Assembly (NCBI GenBank): GCA_023101885.1
Contig: JALPQD010000402.1
Location: 823,017 to 887,016 of the forward strand
Direction of reading: 5' to 3'
Origin: Typhlomys cinereus
Lineage: Eukaryota > Chordata > Mammalia > Rodentia > Platacanthomyidae
Length of the DNA: 64,000 bases
This document shows, one piece after another, positions 44,735-54,975 of the stretch (position 1 is the first letter of the stretch; each line of letters begins with the position of its first letter). The notes under the pieces are model-generated. The model was not told the origin of the DNA. It saw only the letters and a program-made list of their open reading frames with translations, and searched no databases. The translations under genes and the position numbers were made by a program.

Positions 44735-45557
44735 TGATTTAAGACATTTACTCCTAGGCACAGCTATGACCCTGTAGATAACCCTCACGGGAAGTGATTA
44801 GGATTGAACACTTCTAGTCTCTTGCCAAGCAAAACCTTGTCTGTTTAGGGTAGAAAAGAATTTTCAGGATTCATGAGTACATATATTTCCTATGACCCAA
44901 GTCAAAATGACTCTGCAGCTAGAAAACAAGACATTTACCTGTCACCACCAGGTCCAGGGGATTGCTGGGCTCTGACCAGAGCTCTCCACTCCGAAAGAAG
45001 CACGTGTATCTCCCTGCAGTTTGTAAGGTCATAACCGGAATGAGGAACTGGACTTTGCTCATTGATTCCTGTGACTTTAGTTTCTTCAAGTCTGAAAGAC
45101 TTCCCTCGAAATGAAGCCGGTACTCAACAGCCTCCGGAGCTCCCTTGCACCAGATAGTCACCGATGTTCCTTTTTCGACCATGACGCCAGGCCTGGACCA
45201 GATGGTAGGTTTTGAGAGCTTTTCTGGGAGGAAACCAGAAGCTGGAATTTGGGTGATGAACACTCCCCTCCCCCATTCTTCTTTCCTTCCCCAGCCACCA
45301 GCCTGAAGCCCTCTCACAAGGCAGAGTGTCTGCCTCTGTCCACAGATACCCTCAGATGGACATCTGAGGTGAACCCACAAGAGGAACACTGAAGGAAGGA
45401 CCCACCTTTTGGGGTGCTGATCTTCTGGCTCAGACACACCCCTGAAAAAATGGCAATACATGAGACACATTGTTAATACGCCCTCTTCTCTTTGATTCTC
45501 TCCCCCTTCCACAGAAGACTCACCAAGGCAGAACAGGACAGCGAGGGTCTGAGGCAT
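39210..45557 (-). CDS. NCR1: NCR1, natural cytotoxicity triggering receptor 1 (NKp46), complete
   Basis: Seven exons with consensus splice sites join in phase to a 318-codon frame (317 aa; human is about 304): 45557-45524, 45441-45406, 45223-44939, 41793-41515, 41308-41264, 39937-39890 and 39436-39210. The product is a type I membrane receptor of NK cells. It has a signal peptide ([17 protein letters not shown]), Ig domain D1 (about 24-118; Cys in TIWC and YTC, then [15 protein letters not shown]), Ig domain D2 (about 119-211; [32 protein letters not shown]), a short stem, and a TM with Arg256 ([20 protein letters not shown]). That Arg pairs with CD3-zeta/FcR-gamma adaptors. There is no ITIM. 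The 61-residue stretch from Met257 is longer than human's because of a diverged tail end. All exons are open. An ATTAAA signal lies about 195 bp past the stop (39012-39017). Sequence match and exon sizes make this secure. Confidence 0.96.
39536..39860 (-). mobile_element. type 2 SINE in NCR1 intron 6, with target-site duplication
   Basis: Poly(T), TG/CG-rich stretch, 'gaaccatgggcgaatttgggaatcaccatgg', 'gggattcacaggctccgcccaccaggaccagaa' and the head ending 'acctctccagccccc'. Flanked by perfect agagcctgtggtcct duplications at 39521-39535 and 39861-39875. It makes up most of the 453 bp intron. Confidence 0.93.
39890..39937 (-). CDS. NCR1: NCR1 exon 6, stem
   Basis: 48 bp, phase 1/1, encodes [15 protein letters not shown], in the position of human DTWGTYLLTTETGLQ. 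Acceptor ATCTTCAG, donor CAAG|GTAAGT. A SINE target duplication ends only about 14 bp past the donor. Confidence 0.88.
40205..40858 (+). mobile_element. solo LTR in NCR1 intron 5
   Basis: Shares with the 11483 LTR 'gaaggtcatcccccactgctgg', 'cctctgttaatgaaacgatgtggagatga' and 'caataaactctgccttaatcctctataggtgttctggtttc...ctttgactcccaaacac'. It is antisense to NCR1. A 'cttgccccttgcggacttcatgtc' block repeats within it. Confidence 0.72.
41045..41235 (-). mobile_element. type 1 SINE, reversed, truncated
   Basis: TGTG/ATGT stretch, 'cttccttccaggactggaattatagc' and the reversed head 'gaatctgaactcaggtcttttagcttatgaggcaagac'. Confidence 0.65.
41264..41308 (-). CDS. NCR1: NCR1 exon 5, stem
   Basis: 45 bp, phase 1/1, encodes [14 protein letters not shown], matching human IENTSLAPEDPTFP. 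Donor CCTG|GTGAGT. Confidence 0.9.
41515..41793 (-). CDS. NCR1: NCR1 exon 4, Ig domain D2
   Basis: 279 bp. [38 protein letters not shown] and [19 protein letters not shown] are diagnostic of NKp46 D2. Acceptor CTTACAG, donor TCACAG|GTGATG. Confidence 0.97.
42140..42690 (+). mobile_element. clustered type 1 SINE copies in NCR1 intron 3
   Basis: Two body blocks ('gatgattcctaatgacactcttgggtctcc' at 42191 and 'gatgattcctgataacaatcatgagtctcc' at 42613) with a head at 42400-42480 ('gacctcagttcagatccccagatccc') show at least two tandem or nested copies. Confidence 0.75.
42725..43105 (-). mobile_element. MaLR-like LTR
   Basis: 'caagagttttattttggcttatgattgtcctgtcatggg', 'ggcaggaaagcccacaccaatatc', 'gccagtttccttaaccaatttcctccatc' and 'ccatcaatcagacaatcccctccaggcttgctgggg'. 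Confidence 0.6.
43358..43399. repeat. (AC)n microsatellite
   Basis: AC dinucleotide run. Confidence 0.95.
43860..44260 (-). mobile_element. old LINE-1 3' UTR fragment
   Basis: Parallels 35560-35790 ('cctaaccaacttcctttctactttcatttc', 'tttacctgtgtgaccactaagtttc', 'gtacctgctggggcatggctgataacatcaatggg'). Confidence 0.55.
44664..44732. repeat. (GACA)n/(GA)n microsatellite
   Basis: GACAGACAGACA leads into a 50+ bp GA run. Confidence 0.96.
44939..45223 (-). CDS. NCR1: NCR1 exon 3, Ig domain D1
   Basis: 285 bp. [12 protein letters not shown], the [10 protein letters not shown] strand and [17 protein letters not shown] identify the NKp46 D1. Donor GACAG|GTAAAT. Confidence 0.96.
45406..45441 (-). 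CDS. NCR1: NCR1 exon 2 (36 bp, signal peptide)
   Basis: Acceptor TTTTTCAG, donor AAAAG|GTGGGT. Encodes [12 protein letters not shown], matching human GLCLSQRISAQQ. Confidence 0.93.
45524..45557 (-). CDS. NCR1: NCR1 exon 1 (start, signal peptide)
   Basis: 34 bp coding, [11 protein letters not shown], donor CTTG|GTGAGT. The ATG at 45557-45555 was chosen because it gives the family-standard 34 bp exon. The upstream in-frame ATG at 45644 would add an unusual N-terminus. Confidence 0.92.
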
Positions 45558-45889
45558 AGTACAGAGAAGACCAGTGCTGAACTGAGTCCAGTGGGCCAGG
45601 AGAGACACAGGATGTGGTGGGTGAGGCCCAACACCAGTCACCATGGGGATTTCACACTTTTTTTTTTTAAATGAAGCGATTCACAGCTCTCCCTCCACCT
45701 CTGACCTCAGACCTGAGACAAGGACACATTTCCCAGATCATGTCTAATCCACACTTTGGATTTTAAAAGTTCCTCTAGTAATCCTCTGCCAAGCCTGAAA
45801 TTCATTTCTGGGTTAGATTCTAACTTCTATAACATAGAAGTTCTGTCTGAGAAAGCACCAAGCAGCCATAAAGGCAAATGTCTAAGAAA

Positions 45890-45984
45890 CCAGAACTGGA
45901 GAGATGGCTCAGGGCTTAAAATTTTTGCTTCACACACATACACGTGTGTATGTATATATATACACACACACATATACATATATT

Positions 45985-46016
<32 letters not shown>
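45890..46016 (+). mobile_element. SINE head plus (AC)/(TA)/(GA) expansion
   Basis: 'ccagaactggagagatggctcagggcttaaaatttttgcttc' is a SINE head. It runs directly into ACACAC, TATATA and GA repeats, so the body is lost. Confidence 0.75.
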
Positions 46017-46018
<2 letters not shown>

Positions 46019-46139
46019 AAGAGAAATAAAGAAAGAGAGTCAGAAAAGCCATAAAATAGGATTTTAAACTTGATATCCTTGTGTACATGTACTTGGATAG
46101 TCTCATGGTTTCATAAAATTGGAGCATTATCATAGTCTT

Positions 46140-46845
46140 AAAAGATTTGCTATTTTCCTTTTTGCCCCAGACCCGTACCAGGGTGGACTCCCTGCTCCTC
46201 TGGAGGTGACCTCCAATACCAATTAGGATGGAGCCAAGGGAGGTGCAGGAAAAGCAAAACTGAAAACAACAACAAACCATAACTAAAAACATCAGAGACT
46301 CTACATTAAGCACCTGGAACCAGACCAGCCAAATCTCTCCCCATCCTAAAGCTCAGGGAAACTTGCGGAAGGGGAGGGGGGTAAGATTGTAAGAGCTGAA
46401 AAATGGGAAGGAGTAACGATATGCTAGATACTCCATACAAGTTAGTGCTGCAGTAGCCATAATCAGACTTTGCATGACCTGCATAATAACTGACATGTCA
46501 ACGACCGCCCCCCAAATCTAGCATGGATCACAGGCACTAGGATCCATAGAGGCAAGGGATTAACAGTCATAATAGTGTTCCAATACTAAAGGGGAGCCCA
46601 AGAAAGGGTTCTGGGCAATGCACCGAGTCCTTACACCTCACTAGAGTGGAGGACTCAGAGGGAAGTTTGACATTCACACAAAAGGGTGGTCCAGGGAATG
46701 GGAGGAGGTGAAAGGAAAGGGTAAAAGGGGAAGGGTGCAAGAGGGACTGGGGAGGGGTGGAGGGAAGGAGGGGACCGAGGTATCTATTAAGCTTGTATGA
46801 TTGGGAAAAAATAAATAGATATGATAATAAAAAAAAGATTTGCTA
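46140..46845 (+). mobile_element. LINE-1 3' UTR fragment
   Basis: Plus-strand counterpart of the 3' UTR at 26320-26980: 'aattaggatggagccaagggaggtgcagg', 'ccaaatctctccccatcctaaagctcagggaaac', an A-rich end with 'ataataaaaaaaag'. Confidence 0.8.
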
Positions 46846-47544
46846 ATTTTTGTTAGTGTTGAAAGTAATGGGCTTCATCATGACACCTTGATAGTGTGCC
46901 ATTATGCAATGGGAAAGCCCCTGAAATGATTCATATCATCATATTACGTAGAATTACAGCTGGCTTCATCCCTCCTAATACACTAGCACATATCTGTATT
47001 AATCTAATTAATTAGAGCTGTGATGTGTGGGAGTAGAAATATCTGAACTTATTAAATGATACAAACTGCATAGTCCTTGAGAGCTAAAGCCACAAGGACA
47101 CAGCTTTGACAGCTCACCCTGATTACCTCCTGCTTCTGTAATCATGCTTCCTGCCAAAGACCCCAAGTCACCTTGGGCATGTAACCAAGCTTCAGAAATC
47201 ATTAGTAGTAATGCAGACATAGAGTGATGTGATGAATCCATAAAACACATTAGAAACTGAGAATAATGGCTCAGAATTTGGAATCATTCAAATTTCCCTC
47301 CCTCTGAATGGTGGTTCATGCTTTGTGGTCATTATCTAGTTCTGCAGTCTAAAGTCTGCTTATCATTTTTGCAATTTCTGTATCAGTTACACTTTGTTGT
47401 CACTCATTCTCCTCCTTGCATTCATGTCTTTACCTACATGTCCTACCCCACATTGTTCCTACTTCTGCTTTCTTATCCCAGATCCTTCTTTCTCATCTCT
47501 AGTAAGATCTCTTCTCCTCTCATGATCCCTTTTCAGTTTCCTTT

Positions 47545-47815
47545 ATTTTTTATTTTTATTTAGTTCTTCCACTCATACAAAGTTGGTAAGTACCCCATTC
47601 CCTTCCCTCTTTCCACCCCTCCCTGGATTCCCTTGCTCCTTCCCCTCTTTTCCCTTTCCTTTCCCCCCTCCCTCCCTTTCTCCCAGTGCTCCCCTCCCCC
47701 CCATTCCTGGAGCATCCTTTAGTGTGCATGTCAAATTTCCCTCTGGGTCCTCCTCTCTGATGAGGTGTAAGGACTCAGTGGCATTGCCTAGAGCTCTTTA
47801 GTATAGGAACAGTAT
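47545..47815 (-). mobile_element. LINE-1 3' end, truncated
   Basis: 'tttttatttagttcttccactcatacaaagttggtaagtacc' and 'gagcatcctttagtgtgcatgtcaaatttccctctgggtcc' match 26320-26500. Confidence 0.82.
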
Positions 47816-47829
47816 TGTGTTTTTAGTTT

Positions 47830-47965
47830 TCACACAGACATATACACCCTCACACAGACACACATAGACACATACACACATTCTTTCTCTCCCTCATTAT
47901 ACTCTCTCTTTCTCTCTCTCTTTCACACACACACACACACACGCGCGCGCGCGTGCACACATATA
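47830..47965. repeat. (AC)n/(CT)n/(CG)n simple repeats
   Basis: ACAC, TCTC and a GCGCGCGC stretch. Confidence 0.9.
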
Positions 47966-48089
47966 CTTTAAATCTAGGTATTACATATGAGAGATGACAT
48001 TTGGTATTTGCTGTCTTTCTGGGTCTGACTTAATTTGCATAGTAGAATGATTTCAAGTCATACCTTTTACTGAAAAGGTCATGATTTCA

Positions 48090-48380
48090 TTTTTTTTCTG
48101 TGTGAATTTTGCATATGGTGGATGTACATGTATGCATGAGTGTGTGTTCAAAAGACACTTGAGTTTGTGTGCCTGTGAAGACTCAAGGGTGACATTGGAA
48201 TCATCCTGGATTATTCTTCTACCTTATTGTTTTGCTCTGGGGTTTCCTAGATTCTGCCTTTCAAGGTAGGAATTATAAGCTCCTGTCATACTTGTTCAGC
48301 ATTTTTACAGGGGGTCTGGGGTTTCAAACTTGGGTCCTTAGTCTTGCAAAGCATAAGTTTTAAATACTAACCTATTCCTT
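48090..48380 (-). mobile_element. type 1 SINE, reversed
   Basis: 'gtgcctgtgaagactcaagggtgacattggaatcatcctgg', 'ctctggggtttcctagattctgcctttcaaggtaggaatt', then a reversed head. Confidence 0.78.
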
Positions 48381-48714
48381 CAAGGTTTTTTTTTTTTAGC
48401 GTAGTAAAACTCTGAGTTTTCATAGCATGTTTTCTTTCTTTTTTTTTTTTTAGCATGTTTTCTTTATCCATTCTGTTACTTTATCCATCTGCTACTGGGG
48501 TGGTTGCATTTCTTGGTGATTATGTATGGAGTAGCAATCAACATGAATGCACAAATCTTTGTGGTGTGCTGATTTTGGAGTGGGATGTGGGGATTCAAAC
48601 TTAGATCCTTAGTTTTGCAAGGCATAAGTTTTGAGTACTGACTATCTCCCCAGTCTCTCTCTCTCTCTTTCTCTCTCTGTCTTTCATATTTTTTTACTTC
48701 TTGACTGTCATATG

Positions 48715-48845
48715 TCACAGAGAGGTTCTTCTCTGGTCCTGTTTGGGGATTCTAAATGCCTCTTGTGTTTGGATGTCTATTTCTTTCTCTAAATTTGAAA
48801 ATTTCTGCCATAAATCATTTTCGGTGTGTGTGCATGTGTCACTCC
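48715..48845 (-). mobile_element. LINE-1 ORF1 fragment
   Basis: Minus-strand translation FSNLEKEIDIQTQEAFRIP followed by KQDQRRTS matches the L1 ORF1 C-terminal segment (EMDIQVQEA.RTPN..DQ.R). Confidence 0.7.
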
Positions 48846-48874
48846 TTAATATCTCTTTGAAATAGTTACTCTTA

Positions 48875-49185
48875 TCTTTTGCTATGACAGAATACCCAAA
48901 GTCAAGCAATTTAATGGAGAAAGGGAGATTTATTCATCTTATGGTTTCAGAGAGGAGATATGGTGTTTTTCATGGCAGACATGGAATGATTGGCTGGCAG
49001 AAGTTGGAGGAAGATAGGTCATTACAAATGTCTTAGAGGCTGAGAACTATAAGACTGCTTTCTGTAAAAGCAGACTTCTCCAGGAGGTAAGATAAGACTT
49101 AACCACCTCAAGGCCCATACCTTGTGACTGCCTTTCTCCAGCAAGACTCCACTTATGAAAAGTATCATGATCTTCCTAAACATAT
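48875..49185 (-). mobile_element. MaLR-like LTR
   Basis: Almost the same sequence as 54045-54290, including 'atacccaaagtcaagcaatttaatg' and 'gagattttattcatcttatggtttcagagaggagatatgg'-type blocks. AATAAATCTCCC occurs on the minus strand. Confidence 0.72.
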
Positions 49186-49189
49186 GTGC

Positions 49190-49700
49190 CCATGGAACAC
49201 ATCACTCTTTTGGGCTGACTCTTCCAGGTTATACAGCTCTCCTTGGCAAATGCCCCACGTTGTCTCTGGAAGCTCTTACATCTTTGCTTCTCAAAGGCAA
49301 ACCAGGCTTTAACTCCACAGCACAAACTGCCCTTCTTGGGCCTTTTAAACTGCAGGCTTTCTGTCACATGTGGCCTGGATTCTGCCCTGAAACCTTGGAG
49401 GAGGAATCCATGACCTCCTCCCTCTTGCATCATTGGTGCTTCTAAAACCAGAAACACATGGACAACTTTGCCAAGTTTTGCTGTAGCTGGGTTAGAGATA
49501 GGCCCCTTCAATTCACAGCTGATTCACCTTCTGTGCTGATTGTAGTTAACACTCTTTTTCTCCTGTGCTTTAGGGGAGTAACAGACCCTTGCTTTGAAAC
49601 TCTACCCTTTTGCTCATTTCTTCTGAAAGGATTTGCATTCTTATGGGTGGGAGCCTTCTCTGAGAATCTTACCCTTAAGGTAGGGCCTTTCCTGTGATCC
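49190..49700 (-). mobile_element. probable MaLR internal sequence
   Basis: Follows the LTR directly. The layout ('cttctcaaaggcaaaccaggctttaac...ctttctgtcacatgtggcctgg') resembles non-coding MaLR interiors. Tentative. Confidence 0.35.
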
Positions 49701-49721
49701 AAATGGAAGAGCCAGCTTTGA

Positions 49722-49725
49722 TTTG

Positions 49726-49770
<45 letters not shown>

Positions 49771-50420
49771 TTATTATTATTTCTGCTCATACAAACTTAA
49801 TAGGTACACCGGTTTCCTCCCTCCCTCCCCCCCCAACCCTTTGCTCCCCCTCCCCTCACCCCTCCCTCCCCATCCCTCAGTGCCTCCCGCCCCAATTCCC
49901 AGAGAGCCTTTAATATGCATCCCTGACTCTCCTCTGGGCTATCCTCTCCAAGGACGTACAAGGACCCAGTGACATTTCCCTGAACCCTTTCCCATGTTCC
50001 CCTTAAGCATAGGAACACAACTGTGGCTGCCAATCCCTTGCCTCCAAGGATCTTGGTGCCTTTAGCAGACGCTAGACTTTGTGAGGTCAATAGTGTGTTG
50101 GACATTGTGCAGGGCATGCAAAGTCCAATTATGATTGCTTCGGCCCTAACTTGTGTGGAGTATCTTGCAAATCATTGCTCCTCCCATCCTTTTGCTCTTA
50201 CACTCTTACCGCCCCCTCTTCCGCAAATTTCGCTGAGCTTCAGGATGGGGAGAGATTAGTCTGGCCTAGTTCTAGGTGGTTGATGTAGAGTCTCTGAAGT
50301 TCTGGATTGTGGTTTGTTGATTTTCTCTTGCAGTTTTGTTGCTCCTGCAATGCCGTTCACTCCATCCTGCTGGGCACTGTATGTCACCCCCTTGCCAGAG
50401 ACAAAAAGCTGTTAATTTTC
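49722..50420 (-). mobile_element. LINE-1 3' UTR, young-looking
   Basis: Long T run (A-tail), 'tctgctcatacaaacttaataggtacaccgg', a pyrimidine-rich block, 'ggaacacaactgtggctgccaatcccttgcc' and 'gcttcaggatggggagagattagt', matching 26320-26980. Confidence 0.88.
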
Positions 50421-50429
50421 TTTCTTTTT

Positions 50430-50735
50430 CTTGTATGTGTGTGGATTTTGGTGTGTCCGTGGAAAGGACAATGTATGTGCTTATGTATGTGTAAGGGTGA
50501 CATTAGGAATCATCCTGAATTGTTCCATCTCCTTACCTTTTGCTCTGGGAGTTCTCAGGTTCTGCCTTCTAGAGCTAGAAGTGCAGGAACCTGCCACTTC
50601 TGCCAGTCAGTTTTGCTCAGAAGTGTAGGACATTGCCACCAGGTAGTTTTACATGAGATCTCTGGATCTGAACTCAGTCCTTTTGCTATGAGGCCAAGGC
50701 TTAACCCTGAGCCACCTCTTCAGCTGTTCTTCTGC
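50430..50735 (-). mobile_element. type 1 SINE, reversed
   Basis: 'aagggtgacattaggaatcatcctgaattg', 'gctctgggagttctcaggttctgccttctagagctagaagtgcagg', then the reversed head 'gcttaaccctgagccacctcttcagc'. Confidence 0.82.
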
Positions 50736-50932
50736 TTTCTCAAATGTCATGTTAAGAGAAAGCTAAATGCATGAAATATCGAGAATTTTAGCAGTTTAAT
50801 ATAAAAGATCTTAGTGAAAACTTCCTCCAAGGACTGTGCACCATTCCAGTAAACACTGGAAAATTCCTTGGTATTTCTGTTCCATGCAGAGATCTGGAGT
50901 GTTGCTGATTAAATAGAATATGACATTTCAGG

Positions 50933-50996
50933 AGCTGGAGAGGTGGCTCAGGGGTTAAGCCTCTGCCTTGCAGGCGGAAGGTCCTGAGTTCGGTGC
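50933..50996 (+). mobile_element. type 2 SINE head, interrupted
   Basis: A very well-preserved head, 'ggagctggagaggtggctcaggggttaagcctctgccttgcaggcggaaggtcctgagttcg', stops where the ERV-like element begins. The body continues at about 52780. Confidence 0.85.
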
Positions 50997-52779
50997 CGCG
51001 TCCCTATCCAACTAATCTGGTAGAATATGTCTCAGTTTGAAAAAGGTGGATTCAAAGTATCATGTTTTGGGATAAGGACATGGCTTTATTTTAGAGAAAT
51101 AAGGAAAAATATGGAAATTGTCAGGCCTTGGTGTTTCTTCCCAGCACAGGCCTAAAAGCCTGTCCTCTGAGGAAGGTCACAGTAACGCCCAAGGACAGGG
51201 GCTGGGCATTCTCTCCTAGACAATTCAAGTTTTGCCTCAGGCAGGAAGAATTCTTATGGTAATTAGGAGTGCCCTTCCCCTAGGTTTTGGCACCTAGGTT
51301 TTGGTTTTCTTTAGGACAATTCAAGTCTTGCCTCTGGCAGGAATTCTTATGGTAATTAGGGGTGCCCTTTGTTAGGGTTTTTTGGAACTAGCTTCCTGCT
51401 CTCTGTTCTAGAAAAGAAGCCTGCTTTTTAAAGTTTAGTCAAATACTAAATAGAAATTTCATGTCTAGTCATTTATAATAAGTAGACTTGTTAGCCAAAA
51501 TGTGTGCACTGATTTTAAGGAAATTAGAGAATAACTTCTAGAGTCTTAAAACATAGGTTGGGTAGGATTCCCACCTATGTACTAACTCAGAAATTCCAGA
51601 AGTACAAGACTATGCTCTCATCTCAGTCCACCGGAACCTTAAAAGAAGCTGTGATACCCTCTTACCCTGGCTGAAGGCCAAGGAAGAGACCATCATGCCA
51701 GAAAGTCTAGATGCCAAGACTGCCCCTGGAGATGGTATTTGCAATCCAAACTGGGAAAATCCATGTCAGAAGCAAAGGGGGCTGTGTCTTTCCTACCCCA
51801 AACAGCACTCTTATGAGAAATCACAGAGATGGACCATCTGAGTGCACTCCCACCAATGATCGCCTCTGCCCCGAAAGAGACACCCTTGGCATATGGGGCC
51901 TGACTGGACCCCAGGTTTGGAGTATGCATGGTTCACAGATGGGTCATCTAACTGATGGCAATACGCTTCTGGAATTCTTCAAAAGAAGACATAAACAACC
52001 TTACTATTAAAGAAATAGAAGGATGCTATTATAGAAGTTATTCTTTTAATACCTATATTGCTTAAGTGTTTTCTTCAGTGCATACCTCAGTGTTCCATCG
52101 ACAGAACCAGCTATAGCTTATGGGCCTTGAGTATTCAAGTCAAGGCCCCCCCCCTTTGGAGATGTGGTTTAAGCTTAGATAGTAGAGACTACATGAGCCA
52201 CATACATCTTCCCAAGTTAGAACCTGCTGATGTCGACCTGCCTGACTGAGAGTATCAACCTGGAGAGGACAACAGCCAAAGCTCACGCTGGGACTTGTGG
52301 GGTGTTGAGGATTCCTATAGTTAGTTGTAAAATATGTTCCTTGCTAAATTCAATAAGAGAACATTCTGCCTCTGTATTTTAAAAGAAAACAGTCTCTGTT
52401 AAAACGTGGGCTCAGCCCCCACAGCTATCCGGTGAAGCATTATAGATTAGATAAGTTTTTGAATACTGAGAATGTTCCTGTTAAGTGCCTTTGCCCTGAA
52501 GCAATGGGTTAGGTTCTTAAAAAAGAACAAAGGGTCCACCCTGAAGGTGACTTTGCTGATTATCTATTATGTATGCAACATTCTTTACCCCAAAAGTTTC
52601 TGTATAATGTATGCAACATTCTTTACCCCAAAAGTTTCTGTATAAAAGCTGTCACGAAAGTTTCAATAAACGGGTTCAGGATTCACTCGGACGAGAGGGA
52701 GCTGCGTGTGTTCTGTTCTCCACCCGGTCCTGGGGAGCCCTGGTCTCGAGGCTGCGACTCTGGTCTGCAGCAGTTCGAA
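50997..52779 (+). mobile_element. degenerate ERV nested in a SINE
   Basis: Sequence between the two SINE halves. A frame near 51920 reads LEYAWFTDGSSN, the retroviral RNase H motif, with stops around it. Near 52640 a TATAAAAGC box and AATAAACGGG polyadenylation signal mark a 3' LTR. A 21 bp block around 'tgtatgcaacattctttacc' is tandemly duplicated at 52570 and 52608, and a ~75 bp block is duplicated at 51224 and 51316. No open gag, pol or env remains, so it is a relic with no coding capacity. A possible short target duplication is gttcg. Confidence 0.7.
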
Positions 52780-52880
52780 TCCTGGACCCCACGTATAGAC
52801 GCCAGTCGGAAGCGGGAACAGCCTGTGTTTCTGGTCCTGGTAGGGCGGAGCAGTCCTTTGCTGCAGCAATGTCAACTGCA
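52780..52880 (+). mobile_element. type 2 SINE body, continuation
   Basis: 'gttcgaatcctggaccccacgtatagacgcc' and 'cctgtgtttctggtcctggtagggcggagc' are the complement of the type 2 body at 23875-23945. Confidence 0.85.
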
Positions 52881-53029
52881 GAGCATCTGAAATCTGATGA
52901 GGACGGGGCTCATGGAGAAAAGGCCATGATGAGCAGGAAACAATGTGTTGAATTTACATGCTAAAACTTCTTGTTGGTTTTGGCAATTTTGCTGAGGATT
53001 ATTGAGAGATATATAACATCTGGATGTGG

Positions 53030-53820
53030 GGGAGAAGCTCCAATGAGATGAAGAAGTTTATATTGGTCGACACGTGGTTCCAGAGGGAAGGTACAGTCTC
53101 TCAAAGCAGAGGTAGCATGGCTGGCTGGCGAAAGCTGGAGGAGGCTAAGTCACCGCAGACATCTTGGAAACTCCAGCTTTGATTTGCTAATGGAGCTTCT
53201 CTCCTGGTTTAACTCTTGAAGCTTGTCATTGCATTTTCCTCATCTTTTTCATAATTCTGAAGTAAAACACTAAGATGTAGCCATATCACATCATCAAAAC
53301 TACATTGCCTTGAAATTTCTTCCACCAAACACTCAAATTTAACTTTAGACAAGCTTTCAGGATGAGGGCAAAACTTTACTACACTTTGTGCCAACATATG
53401 GCTCCATTCATCACTCATCCACTTCCAGAAACAGTCTTTGCTCCCCTCTGGACTGTCAGAAGCTGGGCTTCCACTGCCTACATTTCTTACAGCATTGCTG
53501 CCTTCCAAGCTTTCTCAAGAAAGGCCCATTTGGCCTGATCACTAAGCTGCAAAGACTTTCCCAGCACATGTTCTCAAAATTCTCTGTATTTCTCCCAACA
53601 AAGTTTCAAAGGCACACTACTACATCATAGCATTGACCATACTCCTAAGTACCAACTACTCTCAGCTTCATAAACAGCTTTACTTTTTGTTACTGGATTC
53701 TCTTGATATCACACAGCAACACCATTTTTCTCTGGTACCAATTTCTCTCAACTTCAACACACTTCACATTGTGGTATCAGCTGCTCTTAATCTCACAGCA
53801 ATGCCCCGTCCTAGTACCAA
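53030..53820 (-). mobile_element. MaLR-like LTR piece and probable internal region
   Basis: 53035-53175 matches the LTR family ('gtggttccagagggaaggtac', 'tggctggctggcgaaagctggaggaggc'). The rest is non-coding in the manner of MaLR interiors, with repeated 'ctagtaccaacttct'-type phrases. Confidence 0.45.
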
Positions 53821-53824
53821 CTTC

Positions 53825-54295
53825 TGTAATGGTTACTTTTAATCTATTGCTATGAGAAAATATATAAAGTCAAGCAATTTGATGAGAGAAAGGGAATTTA
53901 TTCAGCTTACATTCTGGAGTGGAGATAGTTTTTTCATGGCTGGCTGGCAGAAGCTAGAGGAGGCCAGCTGAAAATTGGCTGAAAATCATTTTTGGTGTGC
54001 ATGCATGTGTCACTCCTTAATATCTCTTTGTAATAGTTACTCTTACCTTTTGCTATGACAGCATACCCAAAGTCAAGCAATTTAATGAGAGAAAGGGAGA
54101 TTTATTCATCTTATGGTTTCAGAGAGGAGATATGGTGAAAATTGCAAGATTGATTGCTTGCTAGAAAAATAGACTTTTCCAGGAGGTAAGGTGGGACTTA
54201 TCCACCTCAAGCTCACCCCCTGTGACTGCCTTCCTCAAGCAAGACTACATCTACTAAAGATGCCATGACCTTCCCAAAAATATGAGACTGTGAGG
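53825..54295 (-). mobile_element. MaLR-like LTRs, two partial tandem copies
   Basis: 'aaagtcaagcaatttgatgagagaaagggaatttattcagc' at 53868 and 'aaagtcaagcaatttaatgagagaaagggagatttattc' at 54069 are two copies of one LTR end within 200 bp. Confidence 0.7.
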
Positions 54296-54299
54296 GACA

Positions 54300-54600
54300 C
54301 ATTTCAAACCATGTATGTGTTTATGTGTGTATGCATTTATGTGGTAGTGCACTCACAAAACAGAGGTCAATGTTCAGATTGTCTTCCTCTATTGCTGTCC
54401 ACTTCATTTTTTGTCTCTGCTACAGTGGCTGGCCAGAAAGCCTCTGGGATTGGTGTGTTTTTTCTCTGGCCCCTAGTACTGGTGTTATAGGCATATTTTT
54501 CCATGTTCAGCCTTTTTTTTCTTTTACATGGGTGCTGAAGGTTTGAACTCATGTCTTTTTGCTTGTACAGTAAGTACTTTATCCACTGAGCCTTTTCGCC
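54300..54600 (-). mobile_element. old B2/B3-like SINE, reversed
   Basis: 'atgggtgctgaaggtttgaactcatgtctttttgcttgtacagtaagtactttatccactgagcc' is a reversed SINE head. Confidence 0.6.
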
Positions 54601-54779
54601 TGCCTTCTACTGTATTTAAGTGTATATTCCTCTAGTATTTTTCTTTGCTTCTTTGTCTATCTTATGAATTCTTAGGTTTGGTCTTTTCCTCACCACACCC
54701 TTATTGGTGTTTGGATATAGTATCTGATAGCCCTATCTTCTGTTACTGAATCTCTAGTATTCTTGCTTCTTGTTTGATT

Positions 54780-54975
54780 CTATTATTTCTTTATTTAATT
54801 TTTAATTCTTTTATAATTTCACACAATGGATTTATTTTTATTCTTTTAAATTCCATACAATAAATCTATACCATTTCACCTCTCATTACCCAATCCCATC
54901 CTCCCTCCTTTGCCCACTACAAACCTTCTTACCTAGCAGCCTGTCTTCTACTTTCATGCTGTGTTTTTTTCTAAA
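54780..54975 (-). mobile_element. old LINE-1 3' UTR fragment
   Basis: 'cacctctcattacccaatcccatcctccctcc...cttacctagcagcctgtcttctactttcatgc' parallels 43930-44010. Confidence 0.5.
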
